Source: Perca fluviatilis
Lineage: Eukaryota; Chordata; Actinopteri; Perciformes; Percidae
Reading direction: 5' to 3'
DNA: 64,000 nt
Assembly (NCBI RefSeq): GCF_010015445.1
Contig: NC_053134.1
Coordinates: forward strand, 8,099,765 to 8,163,764
Numbering within the stretch: the first letter of the stretch is position 1; every line of letters begins with the position of its first letter. Of the stretch, positions 60,791 to 64,000 are shown one piece after another. The notes under the pieces are model-generated. The model saw nothing but the letters and a program-made list of their open reading frames with translations, had not been told where the DNA came from and did no database searches. The translations under genes were made by a program, and so were the position numbers.

Positions 60791-62676
60791 CCCTTTCCTT
60801 GACTGGGTTTACAGGGGCACAGCATCGGCGACAGCGACACAGGGTATTACATAGCTATTATAGCTGTATCAAGTCCTTTGAACCTGTAATTGTTTGTCCT
60901 CTGTCACTAACAGACAAGTTCACAAACTAACTTGAAGCACAAACATTTAGATCATTAAATAAGGGCAGTGGTTTATCAGAAAATAGCAAAAACGTTTACA
61001 AGGGCCTTATCTCAAAATGTTGAAATTAATTTTTTTTTTGAATCCCTGAAACCAGACCAAAAACAAATCACTTGTTCATTTCAACAAACTTCATTGAAAA
61101 TCTATGCACAAGTTTTAGAAATATTTCCTTGCGGGAGTCATCCCAAAAGGATCAATAAAGAGAAGTCTAAGTCTAACCTCTTTGGTGTAGGAGATACGGA
61201 TTGTTTGTGTCTGCGCTATAATTATTATTGTATCCTGGAGCGCAGATACATATTTCTTGAATGAAGTGTCTCGGTTTGCCCAGTGAGGTCCAAATATGAC
61301 GACAATAATAATGTCCAACTGTGAGTTAGTGAACTATTTTAGGCTTGTATCTAGCTTGGTCCCTCTGAAGTATACAGCAGCCATGAAGCTATCTCAAAGC
61401 ACAAGAAAACACACCAGGAGTGTGGAGGAAACTTCTACACTGTTGCCTGGACATGACCAGAAAATTAACTTGAAAAAGTTTTAAATCTGTCTCCCAAATA
61501 AGCTGCGGAACTAGGACATGTCTCTGCACGTTGGGGGGTCTAACTCAGTCTGCTCTCCGATTACCACTTCTGGGACATTACATTTCCAAAAACACACCAT
61601 TCCTTTGGCCGATGTCTGCCAATTAAATGTGAGCTGTAATTCTGACAATGGATGAGGAAGATTTTGTGAGCGAGAAATAAGGTGACTACTTGGGCACATT
61701 GGTACTATATGATTACATGCTGCCGTAATAAGAGAAAACAAATTGTATTTTTTAATTTAAGGTCGACAGTTGAGTAACTGAATTAAAATCACATTTTTAA
61801 TCTATTTAACAAGACATATAAACTACTTTTAAATGAATTTAGCCTGCTGTTTAGCACAACATATACTACATTTCTTATCACATTTATTGTTTAACTGTTC
61901 CCTATTATTAAAGCAAGACTTGCTTCACTGCAAATATGGTAACTATTTGAAATTCTCAGTTTTATTATTACGTATGCCAACTTTTGGAACTTAATTAATG
62001 ATTCTGACAGCGCTGCAAAGACACCAGAAGTGTGTTTGACAGCTAAGCTCATACAATATCAATGAGCCACACATTCTCTTCTCAAGGGAGAGAAGCGAGC
62101 AGAGTCTGTCTTTTGTATTTGTCATATCTCCTCCAGCCCATGGTGACCGCAATGTGTCTCAGACACTTTGGCTCACAAAGGACAGATCGAAACGAAGGAG
62201 CCAATGGAATTTGATCATTGTGGGAAATGGCTTCCCTGTGGCCATTTTGAACACGCCAGGCCGTCTTCCCCCATATGTTGTCTTCTCTTAAGCTTAACCA
62301 GAGGTGATTTTTTTTCTCCCTCTCATCATGTAAGGATCATGGAGCTGCACTGACAGAAACAAGCTACCCCAACTGTTGGTTAATAAACAGTGTGTGGCAG
62401 TCGCGAGCACATGCCAGAGTTACTGAGAAACTGTTCTGCACACAAAATACCAACCACAGAGTTGCAAGAAACACTGAGAAAGGTGCACTCCAGCAGGATT
62501 GCAAAAAAGATAAGTTTTTGTTTTGAATTTGGTCCCTAAGTTTGGATCATCATGCCTTTGCTTCCTCTTTGAAAGTGCTTGGTGTCTTATTTATGAGTTT
62601 ATTTTTAAGATATCTAATGGTTGGAATGGGGAGGATTTGGGTGGTTTTGGTGTGATGGAGACCTTTTGTCTGTCAG
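60791..62676. other. Mostly unassigned sequence with a short retroposon tail
   Basis: At about 61115-61175, tttccttgcgggagtcatcc-caaaaggatcaataaagag-aagtctaagtct looks like a LINE/SINE 3' tail. No gene is supported elsewhere. Confidence 0.35.
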
Positions 62677-62712
62677 TATGTATGTATGTATGTATGTACG
62701 TATGTATGTTTG
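62677..62712. repeat. (GTAT)n microsatellite
   Basis: About nine units with one change. Confidence 0.9.
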
Positions 62713-62825
62713 TTTGTAGGGACTACCGATGAAAATTAGCACTTTTGAGCCAACTTGGGGACATTTACATTGTTTTAATGTTGATTAATGTTCACTGTCC
62801 CCTTTCAAATAAAGAAATCAAAGTG

Positions 62826-62829
<4 letters not shown>

Positions 62830-62910
<81 letters not shown>
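62830..62910. repeat. (TA)n microsatellite
   Basis: About 40 perfect TA units directly before the element at 62911. Confidence 0.97.
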
Positions 62911-62913
<3 letters not shown>

Positions 62914-63488
62914 GATATTAACAAAATGTGATATTGCAATATTGATTATGAATATTGCGATATCGATATTCATTTCGATATTTTTAAACCTGTAAAATTA
63001 CAAAAGTTATGGGAAAACGCATCAAAATAGATTCATAACAAATTAAACAAGGTTTACTTCATCTGACTGTCATATTGGACTGGTACAACATGAATAAATA
63101 AATAACCATGTCTACAGAACAGGACATCTTTTACTGGTTGTACAGTATAAAATAAATAAAGAGAACAGGATACAACTTTTCTTTTGCTTCTCCGATTCGT
63201 TCCGTTTTGTTGTCTCTATCAATTTCTTCACTTACACGGTCACTGTCGAAATATGCGCACATGTGGTACGCTCCATAGGGTTTGTCATGTAGTGGACCCA
63301 TGCGCTGACATATACTAACATGTGCAAGTAGCATGGTAACTGGCCAATGAAACATGATCATTATAGTGTTTCAAGTGGGCTTGACGGGACACAGCGCTCC
63401 AAAATATAAACAAAATATTACATACCTATTGCGACACTTTCGATATATTGCGATAACGATATTGAGTTGATATATCTTGCACCCCTAG
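62911..63488. mobile_element. hAT-like MITE, right end and duplicated terminus
   Basis: The right end gatattgagttgatatatctt-gcacccctag at 63457-63488 is followed by a second, similar terminus (caatattgagtcgatatact-gtatcttgcaccc) ending at about 63553. Motifs gatattgcaatattgattat and atcgatattcatttcgata are near the left. The left end is lost in the (TA)n tract. Confidence 0.5.
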
Positions 63489-63559
63489 ATATAATATTGC
63501 ACAACGTGATATTGCGATAGCAATATTGAGTCGATATACTGTATCTTGCACCCAGTTTT

Positions 63560-64000
63560 GTCAGGTTAGCTTCTACTTTATTAGGAAAACATTGGGTGCA
63601 CCTACAACGTTGCTTATAGTCCGTTATCACACAGGAAAAAAACGTGAGTGTGCATACAGCTTAAAGTTGAACCAGGAAAGTGGGCTGGAAAGTGTGGTAT
63701 GATCTTCATATTGGACAGTTTGGGTTGATGATTTTACCGTTAGCCTTCCTTTTCTCTTCAAAATAAATTGACTAATTTGGGGGTTTGCTAAAAAAAAAAT
63801 CTGACAGCTTGTGTTTCTTGCCCTTTCAGACTTATTTGTTGCAATGCTGCCTTGTTCCAAGATCTTAATTAATTAAGACAGAATTATCAGCACCAATGCC
63901 AGAAGCTGGGAAAATAAAACCCAAGCTCTAATAAACCATACTTTTCCTTAAACACACACAACCTTGCAAAGTGATGCTGCTACTTTAAGTAATGCTTGAT
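63560..64000. other. Unassigned non-coding sequence to window end
   Basis: No gene supported. Confidence 0.4.

Overview
This window reads as nuclear DNA of a ray-finned (teleost) fish, probably a percomorph. The evidence is AT-rich intergenic or intronic sequence with no long open frames outside transposons, abundant (CA)n, (GA)n and (TA)n microsatellites, tRNA-derived SINEs, and DNA-transposon families typical of fish (Tc1, Harbinger, hAT and several TTAA-flanked MITE families). I found no bacterial-type genes, no CRISPR array, no rRNA, no functional tRNA and no complete host protein-coding gene.

Layout: 0-11 kb carries a SINE/LINE-tail repeat, a Harbinger-type element with a broken Myb/SANT frame (1369-2604), a GT/GA microsatellite, and a 639-bp foldback element with a perfect 8-bp target duplication (8564-9202). 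11-24 kb is mostly unique sequence with two small candidate exons near 15.4 and 16.3 kb, a TTAA MITE (16829-17309), a hAT element with transposase remnants (20458-21238) and a candidate exon at 22.0-22.2 kb. At 23.6-24.65 kb the minus strand shows a possible spliced transcript start. 24.9-31 kb holds a 1.8-kb TTAA element with long inverted arms, another TTAA MITE, a large (CA)n and a retroelement-like repeat. 31-45 kb contains a Harbinger element with a truncated HARBI1-like transposase, a 115-bp poly-T tract, a 62-bp tandem repeat, and two TTAA elements sharing one TTAA with a hAT end inside the second. A palindromic mini-element sits inside a further repeat at 44.4 kb. 45-55 kb is quiet apart from SINEs and MITEs.

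The clearest structure is at 55423-58691, a three-level nest. A Tc1 element (1,627 bp, near-complete DD34E transposase with one frameshift) sits inside a MITE with an 8-bp target duplication. That MITE interrupts the Myb/SANT-like frame of an older element with a 3-bp target duplication. Removing the insert and one duplication copy makes the Myb frame continuous, so the order of events can be read directly.

The region is best described as a transposon-rich gene desert or long introns. Host exon calls are low-confidence, splice-signal-based hypotheses. No previously undescribed system with defensible function was found; the most useful observations are the nested insertions, the recurrence of TTAA-flanked families, and the candidate exons.
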